DNA from: an uncultured Methylotenera sp.
Lineage (GTDB): Bacteria > Pseudomonadota > Gammaproteobacteria > Burkholderiales > Methylophilaceae
Direction of reading: 5' to 3'
Assembly (NCBI RefSeq): GCF_946479685.1
Contig: NZ_CAMLGS010000007.1
Coordinates: 1 to 64,000, forward strand
Length of the DNA: 64,000 nucleotides
Shown piece by piece: positions 56,005 through 64,000 of this stretch; position 1 is the stretch's first letter; each line of letters begins with the position of its first letter. The notes under the pieces were generated by a model. The model saw only the letters and a program-made list of their open reading frames with translations, was not told the origin of the DNA and did no database searches. A program made the translations under genes and the position numbers.

Positions 56005-59000
56005 GTGCATAAATCAAAAATAAAGCAAATTTCGTTAGCGGTCTGCATGGCATTTATGCCTATCGTTGGCTATACCGCAGGCTTAGGGAAACTAAATGTT
56101 AATTCAGGTCTGGGTGAGCCATTAAAAGCAGAGGTTGAGCTTCTATCTGTTACGCCAGAAGAGCTTTCTTCCTTAACCGCAGCAATTGCTTCCGAAGAGG
56201 CTTATAACGTGCAGGGGATTACACGTTTAGGCATCCATAGCAATATCCGGGTTGATGTCGCTAAAAGTGATACTGGCGCACCAATTCTGAAAATACGCTC
56301 TAGCGCACCTATCAACGATCCGTACCTAGATATGTTAATCCAAGTGGACTGGGCATCAGGCCGCTTACTTCGAGAGTACACGCTTTTACTTGATCCACCT
56401 GAATACAAACAGGCAAGCAATGCCGTTTCGGATTTTGCGCCAGTGGTTAGGCCTAGTGCTAATGCTGGTAGCGCCTCCCGTGATACAAATACCACAAAGC
56501 CTTTAGCACGTAATGTTAAAAAGTCCCAAAAGAAAAATGCCAATGCAGCGAAACCAGAGGATGCTGCTCCAGCAGATGCCGAGCAAAAAGAGGCCGGTGT
56601 TGCTGAGCTAACCACCAAACGTGGTGATACATTGGCTGCGATTGCGCAGAAAATGCAGGTAGAAGGCGTAAGCCTTGATCAAATGCTGGTAGGTTTGTTT
56701 GAAAATAACAAGTCTGCGTTTGCGAATGCGAACATGAACCAGCTTAAAGTTGGGCAGATCATTAAAGCGCCATCTGTAGAGAAACTCACAGCAATAGACA
56801 CAAAACAGGCGAAACAAGCCTTAAAAGTACACGCTTCTAACTGGAATGCGTACCGTAATTCACTTGCCGGTAATGTAAAAACTGCAGTAGCCGCAGAAGA
56901 AAACGAACCAAAACAATCTGCCTCCGGCAAGATTGCCTCAGCTGAAGATAAATCTGCACCAGTTAAACCAGGCGTGCAGGATGTAGTTAAGCTGTCTGCC
57001 GGTGAGAAAAATGTAGCTAATGGTCAAAAGTCAGGCACTGCTGAAGCTGATGCTAAAGTTGTGGCCTTGCAAGAGGAAGCTATTGCACGTGAAAATGCAC
57101 TAAAAGAATCACAGGCTCGTGCCGCTGCATTAGAAAAACAAATTGCAGATATGCAAAAGTTATTGGCGCTGAAAAGTCAGACCATGGCTGAGTTGCAAAA
57201 AAATGCAGAAACTACCCCTGAGCCTGCTGCGGTGAAACCTGTAGTGACTGAGCCTGTTGCAACAGAACCTGAAGCAAAAGCAGAGCCACCGAAACCGGCG
57301 CCAGCTAAGCCAGCAGTTAAAACACCTCCGCCTCCTGTCGTTAATCCTGCACCTGAGCCATCTTTCTTAGAAAGCCTCATTGATGGGCTTGATATCAAGT
57401 TGTTAGGCGGCACATCTGCGCTGGTTATGTTAGGTGCTGGCTGGTTGTTCCTACGTAACAAACGTAGAAAAGAATTAGATAGTTTCGAGCGCGGTATTCT
57501 TACTTCAGGTGGTTTACGTGCCAATACTGTATTTGGTAACACGACTGGTAATTCAAGTACGTCTGATACATCCTTCTTAACTGATTTCGCACAAAGTGCT
57601 GATGGCAGCATGATTGATACGAATGACGTTGATCCGATCGCCGAGGCTGAAGTTTATATGGCTTATGGTCGCGATGCGCAGGCTGAAGAGATCCTGAAAG
57701 ACGCGATAGTTAAAGAGCCTAAACGTTATGAGTTACACCTGAAATTGCTGGAAATGTATGCCGGTCGTAAAGATGTTTCAGCGTTTGAAGCTGTAGCTGG
57801 TGAGTTGTATACCACTTTAGGTGCTGACGACCCGACTTGGGCGAAAGTTGCCGAGATGGGTGCTAAGCTGGAGCCTGATAATCCACTGTATAAACTGTCC
57901 GGTGTTGCTGTGGCGGCAGCGGCAGTTTCTGCTCCATTAGTTTCGGCGTCGCTCAGTGACAGCGGTGCGGCTGAGAGTGAGTTGTTCTCAGGGCAGGATG
58001 CTGGCTTAGACTTCTCTTTGGATGATGTATCTGACACAGCTGCATACAAAGCCGAAACGCCAGCAGTTGATGCACTTGCATTGGATACGTTTGCATCAGA
58101 AACATTAACTAACGAACTGAGCCCAAGTTCTGCTGTGATGGAAAGTTTCTCAACAGCGCAAGAGGCTGATAATAGTCTAGAGTTCGACTTAGGCATTGCG
58201 GAGCCTGAGCCAATTAAGGCAGATGAGTCTAGCACTGTGGAGGAGCTTGTTATTGCCGATAGCAGTGATGCTGCGGTGGCAGCTGATAGTCTAAATAGTG
58301 ACAACCCAAATGCAGATGATAATGTATTAGAGTTTAGCATGGGCGCTGATGATAGCTCTGATTTGACTATGGTTGAGCCAGAGCTAGTAGAGTCAGTTAG
58401 CGCTGAATTAGAAGCTAAGCCGAACGATGTGGCGGCTTCCGAAGCGCTATCATTTGAAGTACCGTCATTTGAGGTGCCATCATTCTTAGATACGGCGCCT
58501 AATATTGAGTTTGCTAGTGATGTGTTAGCAGATGCCGATTTAACGCCAGCTAGTGCGCCAAGCGTGGCAGATACTACTGGTTTTGAATTTGCTATCGAAG
58601 AGCCTGTGGCAATTGAGATTCCAGATACACCAATGGAAGTTTCGTTTAACACACCGCTAGATTTGGATAAGGCTGAAGATGTTGATTTCAGCAGTTTGTT
58701 GCAGCCTGAAAACGCAGCGGTAAATGGAGTTATTCAAGAGCCGGCAGCCGAAGATACCAATTTTGACTTCTCATTAGATAGTGAGTTAGAGGTGCCAGCA
58801 TTAGCTAAAGAGGCGACTGATGAGCTTGCGTCTAATGATTTCGATTTTTCAGCGATTAGTTTGGATTTAGGTGAGGATGCGCTATCTGAACCTATGGAAG
58901 ATTTAACGCTAACAGCACCTGCATCTGGCGCTTCTGAGAACCAAGATGTTGATATTAAACTGGATTTAGTAGCAGCTTATATTGATATGGATGACAAAGA

Positions 59001-59088
59001 AGGCGCGCGCGAACTGTTAGAAGAGGTGTTAAAAGAAGGTGGACCTCAGCAGAAATCACGTGCTGAGCAATTGCTAGCTAGTTTGTAA
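56005..59088 (+). CDS. fimV: FimV-like peptidoglycan-binding polarity protein
   Basis: FimV family proteins organise the cell pole and type IV pili in gammaproteobacteria; a homologue next to truA is standard in betaproteobacteria. From the GTG at 56005, with AAAGG upstream, the protein is about 1027 aa. It has a signal peptide, an N-terminal FimV domain (LGKLNVNSGLGEPLKAEVELLSV), a periplasmic LysM domain (about 200-256), a coiled coil, a Pro-rich stretch, and one membrane helix near 470-485. A long acidic cytoplasmic tail with a TPR-like segment (AEVYMAYGRDAQAEEILKDA) ends in the FimV C-terminal motif LDLVAAYIDMDDKEGARELLEEVLKEG. A TTG at 55972 is an alternative start. Confidence 0.92.
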   Translation: MHKSKIKQISLAVCMAFMPIVGYTAGLGKLNVNSGLGEPLKAEVELLSVTPEELSSLTAAIASEEAYNVQGITRLGIHSNIRVDVAKSDTGAPILKIRSSAPINDPYLDMLIQVDWASGRLLREYTLLLDPPEYKQASNAVSDFAPVVRPSANAGSASRDTNTTKPLARNVKKSQKKNANAAKPEDAAPADAEQKEAGVAELTTKRGDTLAAIAQKMQVEGVSLDQMLVGLFENNKSAFANANMNQLKVGQIIKAPSVEKLTAIDTKQAKQALKVHASNWNAYRNSLAGNVKTAVAAEENEPKQSASGKIASAEDKSAPVKPGVQDVVKLSAGEKNVANGQKSGTAEADAKVVALQEEAIARENALKESQARAAALEKQIADMQKLLALKSQTMAELQKNAETTPEPAAVKPVVTEPVATEPEAKAEPPKPAPAKPAVKTPPPPVVNPAPEPSFLESLIDGLDIKLLGGTSALVMLGAGWLFLRNKRRKELDSFERGILTSGGLRANTVFGNTTGNSSTSDTSFLTDFAQSADGSMIDTNDVDPIAEAEVYMAYGRDAQAEEILKDAIVKEPKRYELHLKLLEMYAGRKDVSAFEAVAGELYTTLGADDPTWAKVAEMGAKLEPDNPLYKLSGVAVAAAAVSAPLVSASLSDSGAAESELFSGQDAGLDFSLDDVSDTAAYKAETPAVDALALDTFASETLTNELSPSSAVMESFSTAQEADNSLEFDLGIAEPEPIKADESSTVEELVIADSSDAAVAADSLNSDNPNADDNVLEFSMGADDSSDLTMVEPELVESVSAELEAKPNDVAASEALSFEVPSFEVPSFLDTAPNIEFASDVLADADLTPASAPSVADTTGFEFAIEEPVAIEIPDTPMEVSFNTPLDLDKAEDVDFSSLLQPENAAVNGVIQEPAAEDTNFDFSLDSELEVPALAKEATDELASNDFDFSAISLDLGEDALSEPMEDLTLTAPASGASENQDVDIKLDLVAAYIDMDDKEGARELLEEVLKEGGPQQKSRAEQLLASL

Positions 59089-59106
59089 TTGTTACTTGAA
59101 CAAAAG

Positions 59107-59131
59107 GGCCGAGCATATGCTCGGCCTTTTT
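59107..59131 (+). terminator. Intrinsic terminator of fimV
   Basis: GGCCGAGCATATGCTCGGCC (59107-59126) is a perfect 20-bp palindrome followed by TTTTT and preceded by AAAAG, so it can work in both directions. Confidence 0.9.
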
Positions 59132-59251
59132 GTTCATTGAAACCTGAGTGGTGATTGTTGATTAAATTGCAGTAACAGTTTATTGATCTGATGCTTATTT
59201 AGCGTATACGCACAGCTACTAACTTTAAATCCTGACTCACATATATTGAAT

Positions 59252-59881
59252 ATGCATCCTTTTGTTAAGGTATTATTGTTTTTTTTACTGCTGTTGTTGG
59301 CTGGTATTGTGGATGCGCAGCGCTTGATCGCCTTGTTGCTGGTGCTAAGTGTGTTGGCGCTTAAACTGCAGTGCAAAAGTTTTGTGGCAAGCTTGCAGCG
59401 TATGCGCTGGTTTTTTCTCTCAATTTTTCTGATTTATGCTTTTGGCACACCGGGCGAGTTGCTTCCTCAATTTCCACTTAGCGTGGCGCCAAGTTTTGAG
59501 GGCTTGCAGCTGGGTTTGTTGCAAATCTCACGTTTAGTGATTGCGTTAGCAGCGCTTACTATGCTGCTGACGACTTCGTCTAAATCAGAGTTGATGTTGG
59601 CCTTACATATGCTTTTAAAACCTCTGAGCTATTTGGGTTGCGATGTGGAGCGCTTTTCAGTGCGCTTATTGCTTACCCTGAATTATGTGGATGAGTTTGC
59701 AAGCAAGACTAAGAACGGCTTTCGCTTGCGCCATATTAGCGATATGCATCGCGAGTTAGAGGTGATGCCTACTGTGGGTGTTGTCAATTTTGAGCAAAAA
59801 CCTTTTAATTTGACAGATAAAGTTGTTATGGTGCTGATGTTATTAATTTTGATGGTAATGATTGCAATGAGGTTTGTGTGA
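59252..59881 (+). CDS. EcfT/CbiQ-like transporter membrane protein (orphan)
   Basis: A 209-aa inner-membrane protein with four to five hydrophobic segments at 3-50, 60-75, 88-112 and 185-207. Its layout is that of the transmembrane T component of energy-coupling-factor transporters: an N-terminal helix cluster, a central amphipathic stretch (LLKPLSYLGCDVERFSVRLLLTLNYVDEFASKTKNGFRLRH) and a terminal helix. The usual coupling motif Ala-Arg-Gly is not obvious. No EcfA ATPase or S component lies nearby. Its stop overlaps the truA GTG. Transport function is uncertain. Confidence 0.65.
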   Translation: MHPFVKVLLFFLLLLLAGIVDAQRLIALLLVLSVLALKLQCKSFVASLQRMRWFFLSIFLIYAFGTPGELLPQFPLSVAPSFEGLQLGLLQISRLVIALAALTMLLTTSSKSELMLALHMLLKPLSYLGCDVERFSVRLLLTLNYVDEFASKTKNGFRLRHISDMHRELEVMPTVGVVNFEQKPFNLTDKVVMVLMLLILMVMIAMRFV

Positions 59882-60663
59882 AAATCTCCCTTGGAGTGTC
59901 TTATGATGGCTCACTGTTTTGTGGTTGGCAAAGCCAGCCGTCTGCCTGTGGCGTGCAGGATGCGCTGGAGTCTGCGCTGCAAAGTGTTGCGCAGCATGAG
60001 GTGAGGGTGCATGCTGCCGGTAGAACTGATACCGGTGTGCATGGTTTGGGACAAGTGGTACATTTTGAAACTGATGCTAAGCGCCCATTATCTGCCTGGG
60101 TACGTGGCGTGAATGCGCATTTGCCGGCAACGGTACGTGTAGAGTGGGCGCATGCGGTGGATGATGATTTCCATGCTAGATTTTCTGCATTTAGCAGAAG
60201 CTATCAGTATTTGCTGTATAACGCGCCAGTAGCTTCTGCGCTAATGGCGAATAAAGCTGGCTGGTTTCATTTACCTTTAGATTATGCGGCGATGGCTGAG
60301 GCGGCCACTTATTTGGTGGGTGAGCATGATTTTACTGCTTTCCGTGCTGCGGAGTGTCAGGCTAAAACAGCGATTAGAAATTTGTCTCAAGCCGAGGTGG
60401 TGCAATCTGGGCGTTTTTTTGTGTTTAACTTTTCGGCTAATGCTTTCTTGCAGCATCAGGTGCGCAATATGGTGGGTGCGTTAATTTATATAGGCAAAGG
60501 CAAGTATCCGCCAGCCTATATGCAACAGCTGCTGCAAAATAAAGACCGCACCTTGTCCCCACCCACATTTTCACCTAATGGCCTGTATTTAACCGATGTT
60601 GGATATGATGCAAAATGGGGATTGCCTAAAAATATACAGCCTGGTTTGAAATTGTTGGTTTAG
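59878..60663 (+). CDS. truA: tRNA pseudouridine(38-40) synthase TruA
   Basis: TruA makes pseudouridine at positions 38-40 of the anticodon arm. The 261-aa protein has the catalytic Asp51 in AAGRTDTGVHGLGQVVHF, and the C-terminal FSANAFLQHQVRNMVGALIYIGKGK and SPPTFSPNGLYLTDVGY motifs. It starts at GTG in a GTGA overlap with the EcfT-like gene, so it is translationally coupled. Confidence 0.97.
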   Translation: MKISLGVSYDGSLFCGWQSQPSACGVQDALESALQSVAQHEVRVHAAGRTDTGVHGLGQVVHFETDAKRPLSAWVRGVNAHLPATVRVEWAHAVDDDFHARFSAFSRSYQYLLYNAPVASALMANKAGWFHLPLDYAAMAEAATYLVGEHDFTAFRAAECQAKTAIRNLSQAEVVQSGRFFVFNFSANAFLQHQVRNMVGALIYIGKGKYPPAYMQQLLQNKDRTLSPPTFSPNGLYLTDVGYDAKWGLPKNIQPGLKLLV

Positions 60664-60751
60664 CGTTACAATGCTGTACGTTTATTTTATGCTGACTAAA
60701 GCCTAGCGGCTTTAAAGCATACAAGTTTGGCGCGAATTTAAGGATACGGTT

Positions 60752-61366
60752 TTGAGAGTTAGAGTAAAAATCTGTGGTATTACCAGAGTGGAGGATGCAC
60801 TCACTGCGGTAGCGCAGGGGGCTGATGCCATCGGCTTGGTTTTTTACGCACCTAGCCCTCGTGCGGTTTCTATCGAGCAAGCAGCGGCGATTGTGCAGCA
60901 AATCCCTGCTTTTGTAAGCGTGGTGGGTTTGTTTGTGAATGCAGAAGAGATCTATGTGAAAGAAGTCACTTCACGTGTGGCTTTGGATTTGCTGCAGTTT
61001 CACGGTGATGAAACGCCTGAGCAGTGCGCGAGCTTTGGCTTACCATTTATCAAGGCTGTTCGCGTTAAGTCAGACACAAATTTGGTACAATGTGCGAAAG
61101 ATTATTCTGCATCAAGAGCGTTACTGTTAGATACCTATACCGAAGGCGTTGCTGGTGGTACCGGCCATGTGTTTGATTGGGGTTTAATCCCGCCTGATTT
61201 AGCTAAGCCTGTAGTGTTAGCTGGCGGCTTAACCGCTGCTAATGTGGCTGCTGCGATTCAGCAAGTTAAGCCTTATGCGGTAGATGTGAGCGGTGGTGTA
61301 GAAGCAGAAAAAGGAATTAAAGATGCAGCAAAAATTGCTGCATTTATGCAGCAAGTCTATTTGTAA
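60752..61366 (+). CDS. trpF: Phosphoribosylanthranilate isomerase
   Basis: TrpF isomerises phosphoribosylanthranilate in tryptophan synthesis. The 204-aa TIM barrel has the catalytic Cys in [12 protein letters not shown] and conserved [19 protein letters not shown] and [15 protein letters not shown]. The start is TTG with AGGA 7 bp upstream, and no in-frame ATG is nearby. The 3' end runs into a 17-bp tandem array that includes its stop codon. Confidence 0.95.
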   Translation: MRVRVKICGITRVEDALTAVAQGADAIGLVFYAPSPRAVSIEQAAAIVQQIPAFVSVVGLFVNAEEIYVKEVTSRVALDLLQFHGDETPEQCASFGLPFIKAVRVKSDTNLVQCAKDYSASRALLLDTYTEGVAGGTGHVFDWGLIPPDLAKPVVLAGGLTAANVAAAIQQVKPYAVDVSGGVEAEKGIKDAAKIAAFMQQVYL

Positions 61367-61442
61367 TTAAAACCTATTAGATAGTTAAACCTGTTTGTAA
61401 TTTGACTCTATTTGCAGTTTGAATCTATTTTTAGATTTGAAT
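61357..61442 (+). repeat. Degenerate 17-bp tandem array spanning the trpF stop
   Basis: Five head-to-tail units: CTATTTGTAATTAAAAC, CTATTAGATAGTTAAAC, CTGTTTGTAATTTGACT, CTATTTGCAGTTTGAAT and CTATTTTTAGATTTGAAT (18 bp). The first includes the last trpF codons and TAA. The array fills most of the trpF-trpB gap and ends about 30 bp before the trpB ATG. Confidence 0.85.
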
Positions 61443-61473
61443 AGAGTACAGTGAGTTTAAGTGGAGATTGAAT

Positions 61474-62676
61474 ATGCAGCTTTATGATATGCCAGATGCA
61501 CGTGGGCATTTTGGTCAGTTCGGTGGTACTTTTGTCGCAGAAACTTTGGTGGAAGCGCTTGAAGAGCTGCGTGTAATGTATGAAAAATATCGTCATGACC
61601 CTGAGTTTTTGGCTGAGTATGCATATGATTTAAAACATTTTGTGGGTCGTCCAAGCCCGATTTATCATGCAAAGCGCTTATCTGACCAAATTGGCGGTGC
61701 GCAGATTTACTTAAAGCGTGAAGACCTGAATCATACTGGCGCACACAAAGTGAATAACACGATTGGCCAAGCGCTGTTAGCTAAGCGCATGGGCAAGCCT
61801 AGAGTAATTGCGGAAACAGGCGCAGGTCAGCATGGCGTGGCGACTGCAACGATTGCCGCGCGCTTGGGCTTGGAGTGTGTGGTCTACATGGGTAGCGAAG
61901 ACGTGAAGCGTCAGGCACCCAATGTATATAGAATGAAACTATTAGGCGCTACTGTAGTGCCGGTAGAGAGTGGCTCTAAAACGCTGAAAGATGCGTTAAA
62001 TGAAGCGATGCGTGATTGGGTAACCAACATCCATAATACTTTCTACATTATCGGTACTGTGGCTGGCCCACACCCGTACCCAATGATGGTGCGTGATTTT
62101 CAGGCAGTGATTGGCACTGAAGCAAAAGAACAGATGATGGAAATGGTAGGGCGCCAGCCTGATGCCATAGTTGCCTGTGTTGGCGGCGGCTCCAATGCGA
62201 TGGGTATATTCTACCCATACATCGATGTGCCTAACGTGCGCTTGATCGGTGTAGAGGCTGCAGGTCACGGTATTGAGACCGGCATGCACGCGGCACCACT
62301 GACTGCTAACAGCCCGGTAGGTGTGTTGCATGGTAACCGTACTTACTTGATGCAAGATGCGGATGGCCAGATTATTGAAACGCACTCTATTTCAGCTGGT
62401 TTGGATTACCCAGGCGTTGGCCCTGAGCATGCTTGGTTAAAAGATATTAAGCGCGCAGAGTATGTAGCGATTACCGATGACGAAGCGATGGCTGCGTTCC
62501 ATAATTTATGCCGCACTGAAGGTATTATTCCTGCATTGGAATCTAGCCATGCATTAGCGTATGGACAAAAGCTGGCTAAAACCATGAGTAAAGATCAGAT
62601 TGTCTTGGTTAACTTGTCTGGCCGTGGTGATAAGGATATTAATACCGTCGCTAAGCTGGCGAATATCACTTTATAA
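61474..62676 (+). CDS. trpB: Tryptophan synthase beta chain
   Basis: TrpB joins indole and serine on pyridoxal phosphate. The 400-aa protein has the PLP Lys92 in [13 protein letters not shown], the phosphate loop VGGGSNAMG, and GRGDKD at the C-terminus. The ATG at 61474 has GGAG 7 bp upstream and is preferred to TTG at 61468. It works as an alpha2-beta2 complex with TrpA. Confidence 0.98.
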   Translation: MQLYDMPDARGHFGQFGGTFVAETLVEALEELRVMYEKYRHDPEFLAEYAYDLKHFVGRPSPIYHAKRLSDQIGGAQIYLKREDLNHTGAHKVNNTIGQALLAKRMGKPRVIAETGAGQHGVATATIAARLGLECVVYMGSEDVKRQAPNVYRMKLLGATVVPVESGSKTLKDALNEAMRDWVTNIHNTFYIIGTVAGPHPYPMMVRDFQAVIGTEAKEQMMEMVGRQPDAIVACVGGGSNAMGIFYPYIDVPNVRLIGVEAAGHGIETGMHAAPLTANSPVGVLHGNRTYLMQDADGQIIETHSISAGLDYPGVGPEHAWLKDIKRAEYVAITDDEAMAAFHNLCRTEGIIPALESSHALAYGQKLAKTMSKDQIVLVNLSGRGDKDINTVAKLANITL

Positions 62677-62700
62677 ATATAACGTTAAGACTTAGGACGC

Positions 62701-62756
62701 GGTGAGTGTTTGATAGGCTGTAGTACAGCTTAGCTTGTGCAGTTGCACCACTCACT
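62701..62756 (+). ncRNA. Possible three-helix-junction RNA element in the trpB-trpA spacer
   Basis: GGTGAGTG (62701-62708) pairs with CACTCACT (62749-62756). Inside it, AGGCTGT/ACAGCTT (62715-62721 with 62725-62731) and GTGC/GCAC (62737-62740 with 62745-62748) make two further hairpins. This gives a closed three-way junction with linkers of 6, 5 and 0 nt. It lies within trpBA mRNA, 47 nt before the trpA ATG. No known RNA family was recognised. Confidence 0.4.
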
Positions 62757-62803
62757 AAGTTCTGATTTTAAAATTAACTCACTAGTAAAACATTAAGCTC
62801 ACT

Positions 62804-63604
62804 ATGTCACGAATTCAAACAACTTTTGCTACATTAAAACAGCAAGGTAAAACCGCCTTGATCCCTTACATTACGGCTGGTGATCCACATCCTAAACACA
62901 CCGTTAATTTAATGCACACATTGGTTAAAAACGGTGCCGATATGATTGAGTTGGGCGTGCCTTTTTCAGACCCAATGGCTGATGGTCCGGTGATTCAGCG
63001 TGCGAGTGAGCGTGCGTTAGTGCATAAAGTGGGTTTAACTTCTGTACTGGATATGGTGAAAGAATTTCGTAAAACCGATCAGACAACCCCGATTGTATTG
63101 ATGGGCTATGCAAACCCGATTGAAGCGATGGGTGCCACAGTATTTGCTGACAGAGCCAAAGCTGCTGATGTTGATGGCGTTATTACCGTAGATTATCCGC
63201 CAGAAGAGTGTGGTGATTTTGTGCAAGAGTTACGTGCGCGTGATATTGATCCTGTATTTTTATTATCGCCAACAACCGAGCCTAAGCGTGTAGAGCTTAT
63301 CGTCAATCAGGCGAGTGGTTTTGTTTATTACGTGTCGCTTAAAGGTGTTACCGGCGCGGCAAACCTGGACATTCAAGAGGTTTCTGCACGCGTGGCTGCT
63401 ATTCGCCAGCAAACTACACTACCTGTAGGAGTGGGTTTTGGTATTCGTGATGCGGCTACGGCTAAAGCTACTGCTGCAATCGCTGATGCGGTGGTAGTGG
63501 GTAGTCGTATGGTGCTGGAGATTGAAGCTTCTAACGATGATAATTTGTTAGGCAATGTTGCTGCATTGATGCAAGAGTTAAAAACCGCAGTTGATGCTGC
63601 GTAA
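62804..63604 (+). CDS. trpA: Tryptophan synthase alpha chain
   Basis: TrpA cleaves indole-3-glycerol phosphate to indole, which is channelled to TrpB. The 266-aa TIM barrel has catalytic Glu49 in [16 protein letters not shown] and Asp60, plus [16 protein letters not shown] and [12 protein letters not shown]. It follows trpB after a 127-bp gap with a possible structured RNA. accD follows 19 bp downstream. Confidence 0.98.
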   Translation: MSRIQTTFATLKQQGKTALIPYITAGDPHPKHTVNLMHTLVKNGADMIELGVPFSDPMADGPVIQRASERALVHKVGLTSVLDMVKEFRKTDQTTPIVLMGYANPIEAMGATVFADRAKAADVDGVITVDYPPEECGDFVQELRARDIDPVFLLSPTTEPKRVELIVNQASGFVYYVSLKGVTGAANLDIQEVSARVAAIRQQTTLPVGVGFGIRDAATAKATAAIADAVVVGSRMVLEIEASNDDNLLGNVAALMQELKTAVDAA

Positions 63605-63623
63605 TTGTTAAAAGGAATATGCA

Positions 63624-64000
63624 ATGGGTTGGTTAAATAAATTACCGCAAAAAATTCAACGTGTAGTGGGTGCTGACAAGAAAACAGTACCAGAAGGACT
63701 TTGGAGCAAGTGTTCATCTTGCCAGTCTGTACTCTACCGTAAAGATTTGGAAGACAATGCCGAAGTTTGCCCTAAATGTGGCTATCACAACCGTATTGGT
63801 GCGCGCGCACGTTTAGCGCAATTATTAGATGCTGAAGGTCAGTTTGAAATTGGTGCCAATGTGCAACCAATTGACCCACTAAAATTCAAAGATAGTAAGA
63901 GTTACGCTGACCGTATCAAAGAGTCACAAAAGTCAGTAAATGAAAAAGATGCATTAATTGTTATGCAAGGCAGCATTAAGTCTGTGCCTGCGGTAGTTGC
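63624..64000 (+). CDS. accD: Acetyl-CoA carboxylase carboxyltransferase beta subunit (3' end outside window)
   Basis: The first 125 codons are present and the frame is open to the edge. The N-terminus GWLNKLPQKIQRV is followed by a zinc ribbon with Cys30, Cys33, Cys49 and Cys52 (KCSSCQ and CPKCG), then the start of the crotonase-like transferase fold. AccD with AccA moves CO2 from biotin to acetyl-CoA for fatty-acid synthesis. AAAGGAA precedes the ATG. The position after trpA is conserved in betaproteobacteria. Confidence 0.96.
   Translation, partial: MGWLNKLPQKIQRVVGADKKTVPEGLWSKCSSCQSVLYRKDLEDNAEVCPKCGYHNRIGARARLAQLLDAEGQFEIGANVQPIDPLKFKDSKSYADRIKESQKSVNEKDALIVMQGSIKSVPAVV

Noticed and set aside
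57726..58652. 308-codon minus-strand open frame rich in Ser/Ala/Asn
   Set aside because: It is antisense to the acidic tail of fimV; its length follows from the biased codons of that tail.

Overview
The window is about 64 kb of an ordinary, densely coded betaproteobacterial chromosome of moderate GC. The gene set and order (leuC-entericidin-leuD-leuB-asd-fimV-truA-trpF-trpB-trpA-accD, guaB-guaA, ratB/ratA next to smpB and ssrA) and a tmRNA tag of the ANDETYxLAA type point to a Methylophilaceae / Nitrosomonadales organism such as Methylotenera. The family assignment is inference. I see no rRNA, tRNA, insertion sequence, prophage, CRISPR array or recognisable defence island.

Layout. (1) 1-12.1 kb: the 3' part of an FlhB-C-terminal-like gene, fliE on the minus strand, then a long plus-strand operon fliFGHIJK-LMNOPQR for the flagellar basal body, switch and export gate. 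(2) 12.3-22.9 kb: the converging minus-strand operon flgBCDEFGHIJ-KL for rod, hook, rings and hook-filament junction. A FliA (sigma-28) type promoter lies just upstream of flgKL. (3) 23.2-24.9 kb: flgA, flgM and flgN on the plus strand, with an excellent FliA promoter before flgM. (4) 25.2-33.0 kb: minus-strand recQ, ybiT-like ABC-F, nitroreductase, GreA/B-like factor, guaA, guaB. (5) 33.2-37.1 kb: a DUF4124 protein, the rnfH/ratB-ratA pair, smpB, ssrA (tmRNA) and a Na+/H+ antiporter-like protein. (6) 37.4-51.0 kb: a cyclic-di-GMP-rich segment containing an HD-GYP-like protein, MASE1-CHASE-PAS-PAS-GGDEF, GAF-PAS-GGDEF-EAL and GAF-PAS-PAS-PAS-GGDEF proteins and a YajQ-family protein. It is interrupted by metR/metE and ppnP. 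(7) 51.1-64 kb: leucine, aspartate-semialdehyde and tryptophan biosynthesis, with fimV, an orphan EcfT/CbiQ-like membrane protein and truA between them. The window ends inside accD.

How the parts work together. Regions 1-3 encode most of one flagellum: the FliF/FliG base, the FliMN switch with an N-terminal CheY-P-binding peptide, the FliHIJ/FliOPQR export machinery, rod/hook/rings, and the FlgM/FlgN checkpoint that delays late genes until the hook is complete. FliA, FlhA, full-length FlhB, flagellin and chemotaxis genes are not in the window. The c-di-GMP genes of region 6 could control the motile-sessile choice, but nothing in the sequence ties them directly to this flagellum.

The most unusual signals are non-coding. 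Several intergenic gaps consist of degenerate tandem repeats of 14-22 bp. Some include the stop codon of the upstream gene (trpF, the entericidin gene, fliJ, fliL) and others duplicate a ribosome-binding region (leuC, flgB). Further candidates are a three-helix-junction RNA between trpB and trpA, a 13-bp-stem hairpin between guaB and guaA, and CATAATATG-centred palindromes shared by the fliF and fliL upstream regions. I found no convincing wholly new multi-gene system.
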